The notes under the pieces were generated by a model that saw only the letters and a list, made by a program, of their open reading frames with translations, had not been told where the DNA came from and did not search any database. From assembly GCA_913050115.1 (NCBI GenBank), contig CAJWZU010000022.1, positions 1 through 40,260 on the forward strand: 40,260 nucleotides of DNA. Direction: 5' to 3'. Shown here in pieces: positions 8,115 to 16,375 of this stretch (the stretch's first letter is position 1; every line of letters begins with the position of its first letter). Source of the DNA: an uncultured Cellvibrionales bacterium. GTDB taxonomy: Bacteria > Pseudomonadota > Gammaproteobacteria > Pseudomonadales > Cellvibrionaceae. Position numbers and translations under genes: made by a program.

Positions 8115-8579
8115 TTAGAACGGTATATCACCAAAATCGTCGTCATGATTGCCGTTACTAAAAGTCGTGTTAGCTACGTTTTGAGCCGGCGTTTGGCTGT
8201 AGGCGTTTTGATCAGGTGTCTGGCTGAAAGCGTTCTGATCAGGGGCTGGACTAAAGCTATTTTGAGCGACATTGGCGCCAGCCGATTCGATACGCCAGCA
8301 CTGTAGGCTAGTGAAACACTTTTCGCCTTGACCGTTACCCGCCCACAGGCGGCCCGAAAGGTTAAAGGTCACACTGATCTCATCGCCGATATTATGGCTG
8401 TCCAGCAGCGCACACTTATCTTTAGTGAGTTCCAGCGCCACGTGATTGGGGTAGCGGGGGTTTTCGCCGTCACCGTTCATTAGGATAACGAACTCGCGCT
8501 TAGTAAAGCCGTTCTGGCCGTATTCTGTGGTCTCGCCAATCGAATGGATCGTACCTTGGGTCTCAAAACTCTGTGACAT
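8115..8579 (-). CDS. DUF3127 OB-fold-like protein with an SSB-type acidic C-terminal tip
   Basis: Of 154 residues, 1-97 match the DUF3127 pattern: GTIHSIGETTEYGQNGFTKR, REFVILMN, YPNHVALELTKDKCALLD, then NIGDEISVTFNLSGR and CWRIESA. A Gln/Asn/Pro-rich linker follows with three near-repeats of about eight residues (QNAFSQTPD, QNAYSQTPA). The protein ends in DDDFGDIPF, which strongly resembles the SSB acidic tip (typically DDDIPF) that recruits DNA-repair and replication partners. Known: DUF3127 proteins are SSB/OB-like. Inference: a single-strand DNA-binding protein able to use the SSB interaction network. The ribosome site is weak. It is a single gene. Confidence 0.8.
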   Translation of the reverse strand: MSQSFETQGTIHSIGETTEYGQNGFTKREFVILMNGDGENPRYPNHVALELTKDKCALLDSHNIGDEISVTFNLSGRLWAGNGQGEKCFTSLQCWRIESAGANVAQNSFSPAPDQNAFSQTPDQNAYSQTPAQNVANTTFSNGNHDDDFGDIPF

Positions 8580-8886
8580 ATTCTTGTATTCTCTATAAGT
8601 ACTTTGTTAACAGTGTGATGATACATCACTGCGGTTACTCATTAGGGTTTTTCTTGTAGTGGCAGGTGTGGCAAAGGAATATGGCTTGGGACGGCTGGCA
8701 TGCCGTTTTTGCATTGCCCCGAGATGAGGCTTGATAGGCAATGCATAATTATATGAAGGTAATATATTAGAGTAATGCAGGAGCAATTGCCGAGGTGTTA
8801 ACACGTTAAACACAAGGGTTAAAACATAACCCTTGCTGCACTGCGATAGAGTTTTCAGGCCTGTCAGCCCCGTATTAGCAAACCAT
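8580..8886. other. Intergenic stretch between the DUF3127 and SUMF1-like genes
   Basis: Contains an inverted repeat, caagggtt (8813-8820) with aacccttg (8828-8835), lying 50 nt beyond the SUMF1-like stop. It is probably that gene's terminator, with only a short T-run on the minus strand. A 10-bp palindrome, gtgttaacac (8795-8804), is adjacent. No gene seen. Confidence 0.45.
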
Positions 8887-10266
8887 TTACAGGCTCTGGG
8901 CAAGACGAAAGCCGTAACTGTCGCTCTTATAAGTTACGGGGCTAAAAGTGCGAAAGGCGGAGCGTAGGTCGCTTGGGTGATGGAACAAGGAGCCACCGCG
9001 CAACACGCGCCTGCTACAATTATTATCCGTCGCTGCGCTGCCATTGCTTGGCGCATCGCTGTAACTGCTAGCCCAACAATCTTGGGTCCACTCCGCAACA
9101 TTACCGTGCATATCGTAAAGGCCAAAACCATTGGCGGGGAAGCTTTGCACCGGCACGGTTCCTACAAACCTGTCATTAGCGATGTAATAGCAGTTGGAAT
9201 TCTTACCGCCGTTAAACTGTGCCTGTGAACAATTGATAGTGTTGCCCCAAGAATATTTTGAACTAGAGCCGGCCCTTGCTGCGTATTCCCACTCGGCCTC
9301 AGTGGGCAAGCGAAAAGTATTACCGGTGTGCTTATTGAGCCAGGGAATGTATTTTTGGCTAATATCAGTCCAGTTAGCGTTTATCACTGGGCGCTGGCCT
9401 TTACCCCAACCGGCATCACCGCCATGCTTTTTGGCTGGGCAGACACCTGCATCAATACAGGGCTGATACATAGCCCAGGTGACTTCGTGCTCCATCATTC
9501 TAAACGCTTTAAGATTTACTTGGTGCACCGGTTTTTCGCTACTCTGTTCCACTGAGCCCATCTGAAAGCTGCCTGCTGGGATGCTCACCAGCTTAAATTC
9601 GACGTCTTTGACGCGATAGCTTTCACCTTGGAATACCTTAGATTCAGCGGCTATAGGCTGCGGCTCTACTCGGGGCAATGCCTCAGCAGAATCTTCAGCC
9701 GCTAAAGTAGCTACAGCCTTGGTAACTGTGCTCGTGTTGCCGTTAGTTGGCTGGCGGTCAATTTCTTGTTTGAAGGCGGGCTTACTGGAAGTCTTAATGT
9801 CAGACTGGGCGGCAGAGCTAGCTGCGCCACCCACCAGTAATACAGCCACTAAAGATCCGATGGTAAGACTTAAGTCCTTAACAGACACAAAAGGCTTCCT
9901 TGCGCGCTTTTTAAGGGCGCCATCTTTTTGCCTGTGCTGATCAAAGGCCCGATAGACAGTACTCATATCGCCAGAGCTAATGTGCTCTAGCACCTTGTAG
10001 CGCCCGGCCAATAATTGACCCAAGGTGGCAAGACCAGCTTGTTGGTGCCTGGCAGGCACTATTGCCGGCTTGGCTTTAGTTTGGCAAAGGACATTTTTGG
10101 CTGCATCTGGCTGAGCCAGAGTTGTATTGAGTTTAGCCGATGACGCATCGATGCTTGCCGCCTCGCACTGTTGCTGCAATTGCGTGAGTTCAGCGGCAAA
10201 GGCGCTATCAATAGCAGTATCGGTGGCATCGAGGCCGAGAAGCTTTAGAGCTTGAGCGTTATCCAT
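8887..10266 (-). CDS. Formylglycine-generating-enzyme-like (SUMF1) membrane protein with a vestigial Ser/Thr kinase
   Basis: A 459-residue protein. Residues 1-70 are helical and resemble the J-domain-like start of bifunctional kinase/SUMF1 proteins. Residues 80-112 read GQLLAGRYKVLEHISSGDMS then TVYRAFDQHRQKDG, which is the beginning of a Hanks-type kinase N-lobe. It then stops: no catalytic loop (HRD) or DFG exists, and the glycine loop is altered (SSGDMS instead of GxGxxG). A basic stretch, one membrane segment (about 130-150) and a linker follow. Residues about 220-459 are a full FGE/SUMF1 domain (IPAGSFQMGS, RLPTEAEWEYAARAG, MHGNVAEWTQDCW, VLRGGSLFHHP). The SUMF1 domain faces the periplasm if the single segment is N-in. 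The kinase looks lost by in-frame deletion. Confidence 0.85.
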   Translation of the reverse strand: MDNAQALKLLGLDATDTAIDSAFAAELTQLQQQCEAASIDASSAKLNTTLAQPDAAKNVLCQTKAKPAIVPARHQQAGLATLGQLLAGRYKVLEHISSGDMSTVYRAFDQHRQKDGALKKRARKPFVSVKDLSLTIGSLVAVLLVGGAASSAAQSDIKTSSKPAFKQEIDRQPTNGNTSTVTKAVATLAAEDSAEALPRVEPQPIAAESKVFQGESYRVKDVEFKLVSIPAGSFQMGSVEQSSEKPVHQVNLKAFRMMEHEVTWAMYQPCIDAGVCPAKKHGGDAGWGKGQRPVINANWTDISQKYIPWLNKHTGNTFRLPTEAEWEYAARAGSSSKYSWGNTINCSQAQFNGGKNSNCYYIANDRFVGTVPVQSFPANGFGLYDMHGNVAEWTQDCWASSYSDAPSNGSAATDNNCSRRVLRGGSLFHHPSDLRSAFRTFSPVTYKSDSYGFRLAQSL

Positions 10267-10605
10267 TGATAATTTTCCGTATCTGTATTTTTGTCATCTT
10301 TACATTCAATACAATGCGCGGTTTATAAAAACGAGGGATTAATCACCCGCTTTGCATCGATATTTGGCCAGATTGTAGGGTGTATTAGCCCTTTGTGATT
10401 GCAAAGGTGCCATCTATATTAGAGAAATGGTACCTATTGTAAGACTGCCATTATTCAATGACCATGTCACTGCGAACTGAGCAAAAAACGACCCCGCGCT
10501 ATATCAGTCGGCTACTACTATACCGCTAGCCACAGTATTCATCTGTGTTGTGGATGCTATAACCAACACAGGTGTAAGCCTCAATGATTACCCAACCCAT
10601 GTTGC
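10267..10605. other. Intergenic stretch between the methyltransferase and SUMF1-like genes
   Basis: Holds ctgtgttg (10543-10550) pairing with caacacag (10564-10571), about 35 nt beyond the methyltransferase stop. It is a candidate transcript-end structure without a T-tract. A second imperfect inverted repeat is ggtgccat (10406-10413) with atggtacc (10427-10434). No gene seen. Confidence 0.4.
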
Positions 10606-11619
10606 TTATTTTATTTTCAGAGCGACCATTTTTAAGGGGTGGTTGCCATCAAAAGATGGGAAGTCGGTGTCAATGTCTATCCAGTGCGATTCGAGCACGA
10701 CCCTGCCCTGTTTTTCGACGCAGCGAACTAAACTTTTAAACCATAAGTCGCGCTCGACTTTGGCGACATTATTACAAGCGACTATAGTGCCTTGGTCTTT
10801 GGTAGCCAGCATCGCTGGTTTAAACAGACTTTGATAATCGTTCTCTAAATTAACATTACCAAAAGCGCTTTTAGCATAGCGCGGCGGATCTAAAAAAACT
10901 AAATCAAACTGCTGTGCCTTCAACTTAGGGTAGTAGGGTAGTGTTCTGCCGCGGCGACTGGGGACTTTTAAACCCGCCAGTTGGCTCAAGGCCGGAAAGG
11001 CATCACTTTGAACAAAATGACTGTTATTTTCAACGCCATTTAATGCAGCATTGGTATGCCCCGCGGCTAAGGCAAACGATGAGAAGTCGATATTCATCAC
11101 CTGTGAGGCGCCGCCTACCGCAGCAGCAATACCAATACCACAGGTGTATGAAAATAAATTTAATACCGTTTTTCCGGCGCTTTTTTCTTTTACATATCGA
11201 CGACCAGCGCGCATGTCTAAAAACAGCAAAGGGTCTTGCCCGTCATGGCGCAATTTAGACGTGTATTGAATGCCTAACTCATGAACTATCAGACTGGCCT
11301 GAGCCTGCTGCTCGGCGGCCTCTGTTAATTCGTTCATGACCCGAGAGTTATTGCTAGAGCGATCGTTATAGATCACCGGATAATCGTCTATTGCTAATAA
11401 AAAATCAGTGACAGCGGCTAAATCTGCGGCTAATAGCGGTTGCTGGAAGGTCTGAATCAGCCAAGTTTCGCCATAGCGGTCGATATTTAAACCGCTCATA
11501 TCATCGCCGTCGACAACACCGTGAAATATACGATAACAATCGGTTTGCTCTTGCTGACACTGCTGCAAAAAGGCTTTTCTGTTTAAAAAAGCCTGTGTTA
11601 ATAACGCATGGATCGACAT
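10606..11619 (-). CDS. RlmI/RlmK-like class I SAM-dependent RNA methyltransferase
   Basis: A 337-residue protein of the COG1092 type (23S rRNA cytosine/guanine methyltransferases RlmI and RlmK-N). Landmarks: GLNIDRYGE near 43, LFLDMRAGRRYV at 132-143, SAM motif I VLNLFSYTCGIGIAA at 152-166, acidic loop NIDFS at 176-180, and catalytic motif LDPPRYAKSAFG at 243-254. It is shorter than E. coli RlmI (about 396) because the N-terminal PUA domain is missing, so the exact RNA target cannot be named. The ribosome site (AGAAG) is weak. It stands alone with long gaps on both sides. Confidence 0.85.
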   Translation of the reverse strand: MSIHALLTQAFLNRKAFLQQCQQEQTDCYRIFHGVVDGDDMSGLNIDRYGETWLIQTFQQPLLAADLAAVTDFLLAIDDYPVIYNDRSSNNSRVMNELTEAAEQQAQASLIVHELGIQYTSKLRHDGQDPLLFLDMRAGRRYVKEKSAGKTVLNLFSYTCGIGIAAAVGGASQVMNIDFSSFALAAGHTNAALNGVENNSHFVQSDAFPALSQLAGLKVPSRRGRTLPYYPKLKAQQFDLVFLDPPRYAKSAFGNVNLENDYQSLFKPAMLATKDQGTIVACNNVAKVERDLWFKSLVRCVEKQGRVVLESHWIDIDTDFPSFDGNHPLKMVALKIK

Positions 11620-11940
11620 AGAAACTTCTCTTCACAATGTGAGCGCCATGATAACGGGTTAAGCTGTTGATCAGGAAAAAATCAAAGGGCAGCCATTATT
11701 CAAGCGAACAACCTATTAGGGAACACGGCTCACTATTTTGACTCTTGGATGGGCCTTTACCGCTTAAAATGCATCAATTTCAGCGCTAATCTTTGCTCGA
11801 AAAACAGTTGCGTCCCATCGAATAATGGTAGTGCAGAGATATCTCAAATGGTTATCGCTTTAGATAAAACGTACAATTAAGCTTTACCATTACCTCTCTA
11901 TTAATGAGCCCCATTTATAGCCTTATAACGCGGTGTTTAA
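11620..11940. other. Intergenic, divergent promoter region
   Basis: Lies between the leftward methyltransferase and the rightward CLCA_X gene. It should hold both promoters. No strong hairpin, repeat or small gene was recognised. Confidence 0.4.
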
Positions 11941-12768
11941 GTGCCTAATGTTTCAACTCATCGATCCTCCCATTATCGTCGCGGCCCAGACCATCGCGGC
12001 GGCGCTATGGTGGGGTTTTTAGAGGTCCGCAAACGCTTTGATTTTCGCTCGGTTGAAATCGGTCGCTGGGTAACCGACGACGAAAAACAGCGCAATGCTG
12101 TGCTATTTTATGATGCGTTGTGTGATTTGATGACGGTGCTAGGCGGTACCGAGTCGCTGATTTCTTTGCGCGGCAGCTTGGCATTGCAATATGGCATTGG
12201 CGGACGCCCAGGCGTCGCCGCCCACTACACGCCCGCCACGCGAAGTTTTTCACTCGCCAAAAATGCCGGCCCAGGCAGTATCGCCCACGAATGGTTTCAT
12301 GCGTTCGATCACTACATCAGCGACAAGCTGTTTGATTCTGCAGGTACTCTCTCGGCGAGCTCTGGCCACAGTGCTCGATCCAGCCAATTCGGCTCTAAAC
12401 GCTGGCTGATGAATCAAACCCCTGTGGTGCATCCGCTGAATGATTTGCTGCAAGCCTGTTATCAGGCCGTGTTACTCACCGACGGGGGCACCGAGCCCAG
12501 CGACTTGTTTCGTCAGTCGGCTAAGGCCGATAAGGCTGCCGGTCGTATTTACTACAGCCAGCCCGAAGAGCTGTGCGCGCGCGCTTTTGAAGCTTTTGTG
12601 CAGGATTCCACGAGTTGTAGTAATAGCTTTCTGGTTAGCGGTACCCTTGGAACCGATGAGGCGAAGATGGGTTTGTATCCTCGCGGGGAGCACAGAGTGC
12701 GAATTAATTATTTGTTTGGTCGTTACTTTAGTTCACTAGGCCAAGCCCTTCGCGCTAGTGAGGCATAG
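11941..12768 (+). CDS. CLCA_X family protein with an HEWFH zinc-site-like motif
   Basis: A 275-residue protein. The opening RRGPDHRGGA, RKRFDFRSVEIGRWVT, SLAKNAGPGSIAHEWFHAFD and AFEAFVQD match what I recall of the gammaproteobacterial CLCA_X family. H116-E-W-F-H120 has HExxH spacing, and D123/H124 follow. This suggests a gluzincin-like metallohydrolase fold, but activity is unproven for the family. The start is GTG 11941, directly preceded in frame by TAA. A later ATG (12007) would remove the conserved RRGPDHRGGA, so GTG is kept although no good ribosome site is seen. No signal peptide. It is a single gene. Confidence 0.75.
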   Translation: MPNVSTHRSSHYRRGPDHRGGAMVGFLEVRKRFDFRSVEIGRWVTDDEKQRNAVLFYDALCDLMTVLGGTESLISLRGSLALQYGIGGRPGVAAHYTPATRSFSLAKNAGPGSIAHEWFHAFDHYISDKLFDSAGTLSASSGHSARSSQFGSKRWLMNQTPVVHPLNDLLQACYQAVLLTDGGTEPSDLFRQSAKADKAAGRIYYSQPEELCARAFEAFVQDSTSCSNSFLVSGTLGTDEAKMGLYPRGEHRVRINYLFGRYFSSLGQALRASEA

Positions 12769-13056
12769 GAGCGGGAGCAATGAGGTAAGAGATTAGCGTT
12801 GTAGATACCTATTGAGAATTTTTACCCCAGCCAAAAGCTGCATTAGCACCGTTAATGGAGGTCCGCTTTGACTTTGTCGCTGCTGAGTTTATGTTCAGGG
12901 CGAACGGACAGACAACCGCAGCTAGGTTAGCTGCATTTATGCTTTATGAGTACCTTCGTCATCAATGATGGCTGTATACCAAGTTTGGGCGGGCACAAAA
13001 AAGAATTACGGGGCAGCCATGAATATAGCTAATATTGATGGCTGCTTTTATTTACT

Positions 13057-13512
13057 TCAACTACGAGAAGGCAGCGCCTGCACCTCTACGCTTTCATCTA
13101 CCACCATCCCCTCTCGCACACTAATTGTTAGGTTATGTGTCCAAAATCCACCACGGCCGCCGTAAGATCGTTGCGCTGGTTCGCCTTGGGGAATGTGCAA
13201 AACATCGCTGAACCAATCGGCTAGAACTTCGCCATTACTATCGGGAAAGACCTTTAGCAAAGCAGCACCGCGCTCTTCTTCCTCGTCGTCGTACCACAAA
13301 GCTGTATTCACATCGACCAAATACAAGCGCTGATCTTTTATCTCCCAGAGTGCTTGGTAGCCGCGCCATGCCGACGTACATTTCATTGGGAATGGCTTAA
13401 CGTAGCTGGGGTCTGCGAGGCGCATTTTTTGAAAATACTCCTCTAAGGGATGACTGTGCAGGCGCTGCTTTTCACCATGATGGATAATAATATCTGATAC
13501 TTGGGTTGTCAT
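13057..13512 (-). CDS. Conserved-looking hypothetical protein, 151 aa
   Basis: Family name not known. The pattern TSAWRGYQALWEIKDQRLYL followed by KVFPDSNGEVLADWFSDVL and IPQGE recalls a widespread group of uncharacterised single-domain proteins that often sit in variable regions with toxin/immunity-type genes (recall, not searched). An acidic run, DDEEEER, interrupts the domain near residue 77. It is soluble with no signal peptide. The start is set at ATG 13512 because AAAAAGGCG precedes it; the in-frame ATG at 13530 has no ribosome site. It lies 50 nt beyond the stop of the 91-residue gene at 13563 and may share its transcript. Confidence 0.7.
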   Translation of the reverse strand: MTTQVSDIIIHHGEKQRLHSHPLEEYFQKMRLADPSYVKPFPMKCTSAWRGYQALWEIKDQRLYLVDVNTALWYDDEEEERGAALLKVFPDSNGEVLADWFSDVLHIPQGEPAQRSYGGRGGFWTHNLTISVREGMVVDESVEVQALPSRS

Positions 13513-13562
13513 ATTTCGCCTTTTTCTCATCTGGTTAATTTTATCTTCGACGAAGATCGAGG

Positions 13563-13838
13563 CTAGTCGGCCAGTACACGGCTGACCTCTGCGTGACTCA
13601 GGCCGAGTGTGGCTAAGTCTTCTAGCAGCTCTTGGGCGGTTCGACTCATACCGACACCACCAAGGCTTGAGGACACCCCGGCGATTCCGGCCAGTCTGTG
13701 GGCATCCACTACGCGGCCAACTGCGACAGATCTCGAGGCCAGTACCGCGTTGAGCACCGCTAGATTGTTAGGCTCTAGATTGATAATTAATCGACGGCTG
13801 GCGGCTTGTTTGGCTAAGGTTCTTGATAGTGTTGTCAT
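13563..13838 (-). CDS. Small unrecognised protein, 91 aa
   Basis: No family recognised. The start is ATG 13838, preceded by GGAG at five bases; an upstream in-frame start at 13877 has no such site. Composition: basic N-terminus (LAKQAASRRL), central Ala/Val/Gly-rich segment, acidic helical C-terminus (AQELLEDLATLGLSHAEVSR) that could be a small protein-binding helix. It is the first gene of a probable pair with 13057-13512, divergent from the gene at 13960. Intergenic space to that gene is only 121 nt, so control regions overlap. Confidence 0.6.
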   Translation of the reverse strand: MTTLSRTLAKQAASRRLIINLEPNNLAVLNAVLASRSVAVGRVVDAHRLAGIAGVSSSLGGVGMSRTAQELLEDLATLGLSHAEVSRVLAD

Positions 13839-13959
13839 GATATCTCCATTGCACAAATTTTGGGTTTTCGACGTCAAAGTAACCCGAGAATGTCAGCTGT
13901 CAAACGGGAGAAATGCTCCACATTCATGTTATAGATTGGACTTTTCTCGCATTTGACGT

Positions 13960-14769
13960 ATGCAGATACGGGGGTACGTTGAGGTTGAATCCACAAACCC
14001 GGACACTATTATGCGCTTCGACACATTCGATACTATCGATACTATCGCGTCACTAAAGGGCCTAGCCAAGGCCATTGTAAAGACACCTGAGATTTGCCCT
14101 GCGGTGGCTCTGGCCACCTTGGCATACGCCTGTAAACAAGAAGGCATGTTCTGTGCTAACTGGCTTACTCGCCGCGCACGGATACTGGCGCAACAACCAT
14201 CAAAATCTGACCAGCCCTTGCTTGAGATCCAACGTACCTTTTTGCGTATAGCCCCAGGCCACTCACTACAGCGGCTCTTGATCGCACGTGTGTTAACCAA
14301 TGCCCGAGCACAGATCATAGTGTCGATGCCGTTGCTGGCGATACTTCCCTCAATCAGCCGACGCTCGACCGCCCGCATTCAACACGCCCATTATAAGTTG
14401 GCGCTAATACAGCTGATAAAAAGAAATGAGCCGAAGCTACTGGATACTTTGCTTTTTGAGGGTTTAGATGCCGACAGTGAGTATGGGCTGGCTGTGCCCG
14501 AGGCAATGATCGATTTGTCGTTAGTCGCGCTAGCCATAGAGCAGGGCGCCAGCGACAAGGCCATTACCGCCCTGCTGGGTGGCAAGAAATCGCTGTCATT
14601 TTTTGCCCTGCAAAACAGTAATGCGCTGCGATATTATTGCGACTTTGACTTTGCAGGCAATGCTCGCGATTTAGGTATGAAGGGCATGTTTAGAGGTCAA
14701 GATTGTGGCCGCATGGCTTTACTGCAGTTTCTTGATGAAAATATTGGTCTGGGCAATATGACATTTTAA
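13960..14769 (+). CDS. Unrecognised 269-aa protein
   Basis: No family recognised. It is mostly alpha-helical with many Ala/Leu-rich segments (LATLAYACKQEG, LLIARVLTNARAQII, IDLSLVALAIEQGASDKAIT) that look like helical repeats. It has no signal peptide and no clear membrane segment. Near the N-terminus the DNA has a short tandem repeat encoding FDTFDTIDTI (14018-14047). Neither ATG 13960 nor the in-frame ATG 14011 has a good ribosome site, so the start is uncertain by 17 residues. It is divergent from the 91-residue gene. Confidence 0.55.
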   Translation: MQIRGYVEVESTNPDTIMRFDTFDTIDTIASLKGLAKAIVKTPEICPAVALATLAYACKQEGMFCANWLTRRARILAQQPSKSDQPLLEIQRTFLRIAPGHSLQRLLIARVLTNARAQIIVSMPLLAILPSISRRSTARIQHAHYKLALIQLIKRNEPKLLDTLLFEGLDADSEYGLAVPEAMIDLSLVALAIEQGASDKAITALLGGKKSLSFFALQNSNALRYYCDFDFAGNARDLGMKGMFRGQDCGRMALLQFLDENIGLGNMTF

Positions 14770-15113
14770 CCCTTAAAAAGGTAAAGGAAACAGGTATTGC
14801 ATGTCACAATTCATCTCGCCAGTCGAAGATGTAAGACCTGATTCTCTGCATTCTCTCTCAATCTTATTAACGGCAGACATCTTGGGGAAGAGTAGCTGAG
14901 CCTATCTAAAGTAACCTATTTCACAACCTTGCGAGTCAAGCCCTACTGGAATGATTTGGAGATAATAATAAAGGATCAGGATCAGAATCACATGCTCCCC
15001 GCCAAGCAAACACTGGCTTTGCTTGGCGGGGAGCATCCTGGGTAATAATACGTTCAAATGATTTTGAATTAGCTTATGAATCGGTTATAAAAATATCACC
15101 CTAAGCCCTTTTA
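14770..15113. other. Intergenic stretch holding a perfect 19-bp palindrome
   Basis: Lies between convergent genes. Apart from the long hairpin at 14992-15036, no gene or promoter was recognised. Confidence 0.5.
14992..15036. repeat. Perfect 19-bp inverted repeat with 7-nt loop
   Basis: atgctccccgccaagcaaa (14992-15010) pairs without mismatch with tttgcttggcggggagcat (15018-15036); the loop is cactggc. Neither side has a T-tract, so it is not a classic intrinsic terminator, although its position between convergent genes fits a transcript barrier. It could also be a palindromic mobile unit or a structured RNA. Confidence 0.85.
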
Positions 15114-15560
15114 TTACTCGTCTAAAAGTTTATCAAGTTGCTGTTTCAACAAGGGTGCCAATGGCGTCACATGTGGCGCTGCTTGAATGCTTTGCACTTC
15201 GCTCAAAATGGCCTTGGCGTCAATAAAACGCGGCTCACTAATGGCTGCCAAAGCCGCTAATGAAGTCGCTTGAGACAACTTATTAAGCAGTTCCATATCA
15301 TTCGTCGACGTTTTATCTAAATTTTGGTCCGTCTGAAAATCCAGCCAATGATGAAGAGCTTCCTCACTGATATCGCGTTTAATGAGCTGCTGTCGGATAA
15401 AAAAATTCCATTCGTCAGGATAAGTAAGGGTCAGTCGCTCCGGATACGCATATAGATCTTTGATGTCTTGATCGATATCGTGATAGAACTCGGGCTTATC
15501 GACCGCAAAACGTAACCGCATCAGCACTTCTATGTCTAGCTGCTTTAATATTTTATACAC
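15114..15560 (-). CDS. Unrecognised 148-aa protein
   Basis: No family recognised. It is soluble, helical and rich in Asp, Gln and Leu; segments include LRFAVDKPEFYHDIDQDIKD and EWNFFIRQQLIKRDISE. The start is GTG 15560, eight bases after GAGGA; a TTG three bases earlier (15563) is also possible. It is divergent from the small gene at 15853 with about 290 nt between. Confidence 0.6.
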   Translation of the reverse strand: MYKILKQLDIEVLMRLRFAVDKPEFYHDIDQDIKDLYAYPERLTLTYPDEWNFFIRQQLIKRDISEEALHHWLDFQTDQNLDKTSTNDMELLNKLSQATSLAALAAISEPRFIDAKAILSEVQSIQAAPHVTPLAPLLKQQLDKLLDE

Positions 15561-15852
15561 CAAAAAAATCCTCGAAATCTAACAGAGTTAAATCTAACCG
15601 AAAAAGGGAGCGGGGTACATTAATAAGTCACCTCCCCTTTTGACCTGCCCACCTACTTAAACCTCGTGTTTTACCTTTATTATGGCATCGATTTTATTAA
15701 CGATATTTTTTGGGGAAGGCAAGCTAAGCGCGCCATGTATGACATATCTCACACCCTTTGCCGCTAAACTCCACTTGAGTAATACGGTGATAACATGAAT
15801 ACTATGGCTACTCTCGGGATGAGGGATTGAAAACGAAAACAAGGATCTGTTA

Positions 15853-16143
15853 ATGAGTAAAAAACGCAGTATTTACATAGGCAAAGACAGAACCGACCCA
15901 CGTTTAATGGCCGAGAAAATTCAGAACGATATCGACTTTCTCAACGCCAAAATTATCCACATAAAAGGGCAGCGGGCACCCAACATTGAGGTGTTGCAAA
16001 CTTATCAAGCGATGCTAGAAAGCCGATATTCAGTGCTTGAATGGATCACATACACACCAGTAATAATCAATATAGAACCGACATCATTTACTACTATGTC
16101 TTACGCCATGGAAAGTAGCTCTGTAGCTGATTCCGTTGCATAA
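15853..16143 (+). CDS. Small unrecognised protein, 96 aa
   Basis: No family recognised. ATG 15853 has AAGGA seven bases upstream, which supports a real gene. The N-terminal half is basic and helical (MSKKRSIYIGKDRTDPRLM, then AEKIQNDIDFLNAKIIHIKG); the C-terminal half is more hydrophobic and Ser-rich (VIINIEPTSFTTMSYAMESS). No signal peptide. A hairpin at 16318-16346 could end the transcript. Confidence 0.55.
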   Translation: MSKKRSIYIGKDRTDPRLMAEKIQNDIDFLNAKIIHIKGQRAPNIEVLQTYQAMLESRYSVLEWITYTPVIINIEPTSFTTMSYAMESSSVADSVA

Positions 16144-16317
16144 AATTCCAGCTATCCAGACAAATCCGGCGCCGCGCATCGTATGCACTACTCGCATCTG
16201 AAAAAGGCATAATAAAAGGGTCGCAGTGCGTTAATGAAACAACACAGTAAAGAAGGTAATGCTCCCAATGTGTGGCTGTTCCAGATTCATAATTCAAAAT
16301 TACACAGCTAAAATCTA

Positions 16318-16346
16318 AAACCCCACGGGTCTATGGTGGGATTTTT
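16318..16346 (+). terminator. Probable intrinsic terminator
   Basis: cccac (16322-16326) pairs with gtggg (16336-16340), flanked by A-run and T-run (aaaac on the left, atttttaag on the right). It lies 175 nt past the 96-residue gene and 30 nt beyond the leftward lipoprotein gene, so it may serve both. Confidence 0.55.
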
Positions 16347-16375
16347 AAGTTGTAACATTAGCCATGCTAGCTGCG

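Noticed and set aside
8607-8903. 98-codon minus-strand frame overlapping the end of the SUMF1-like gene
   Set aside because: Covers an inverted repeat and the intergenic region, with no ribosome site and no recognisable domain.
10550-10834. 94-codon plus-strand frame
   Set aside because: Mostly antisense to the methyltransferase, whose motifs are clear.
15657-15842. 61-codon minus-strand frame between divergent genes
   Set aside because: Begins at TTG with no ribosome site and occupies a divergent promoter region.
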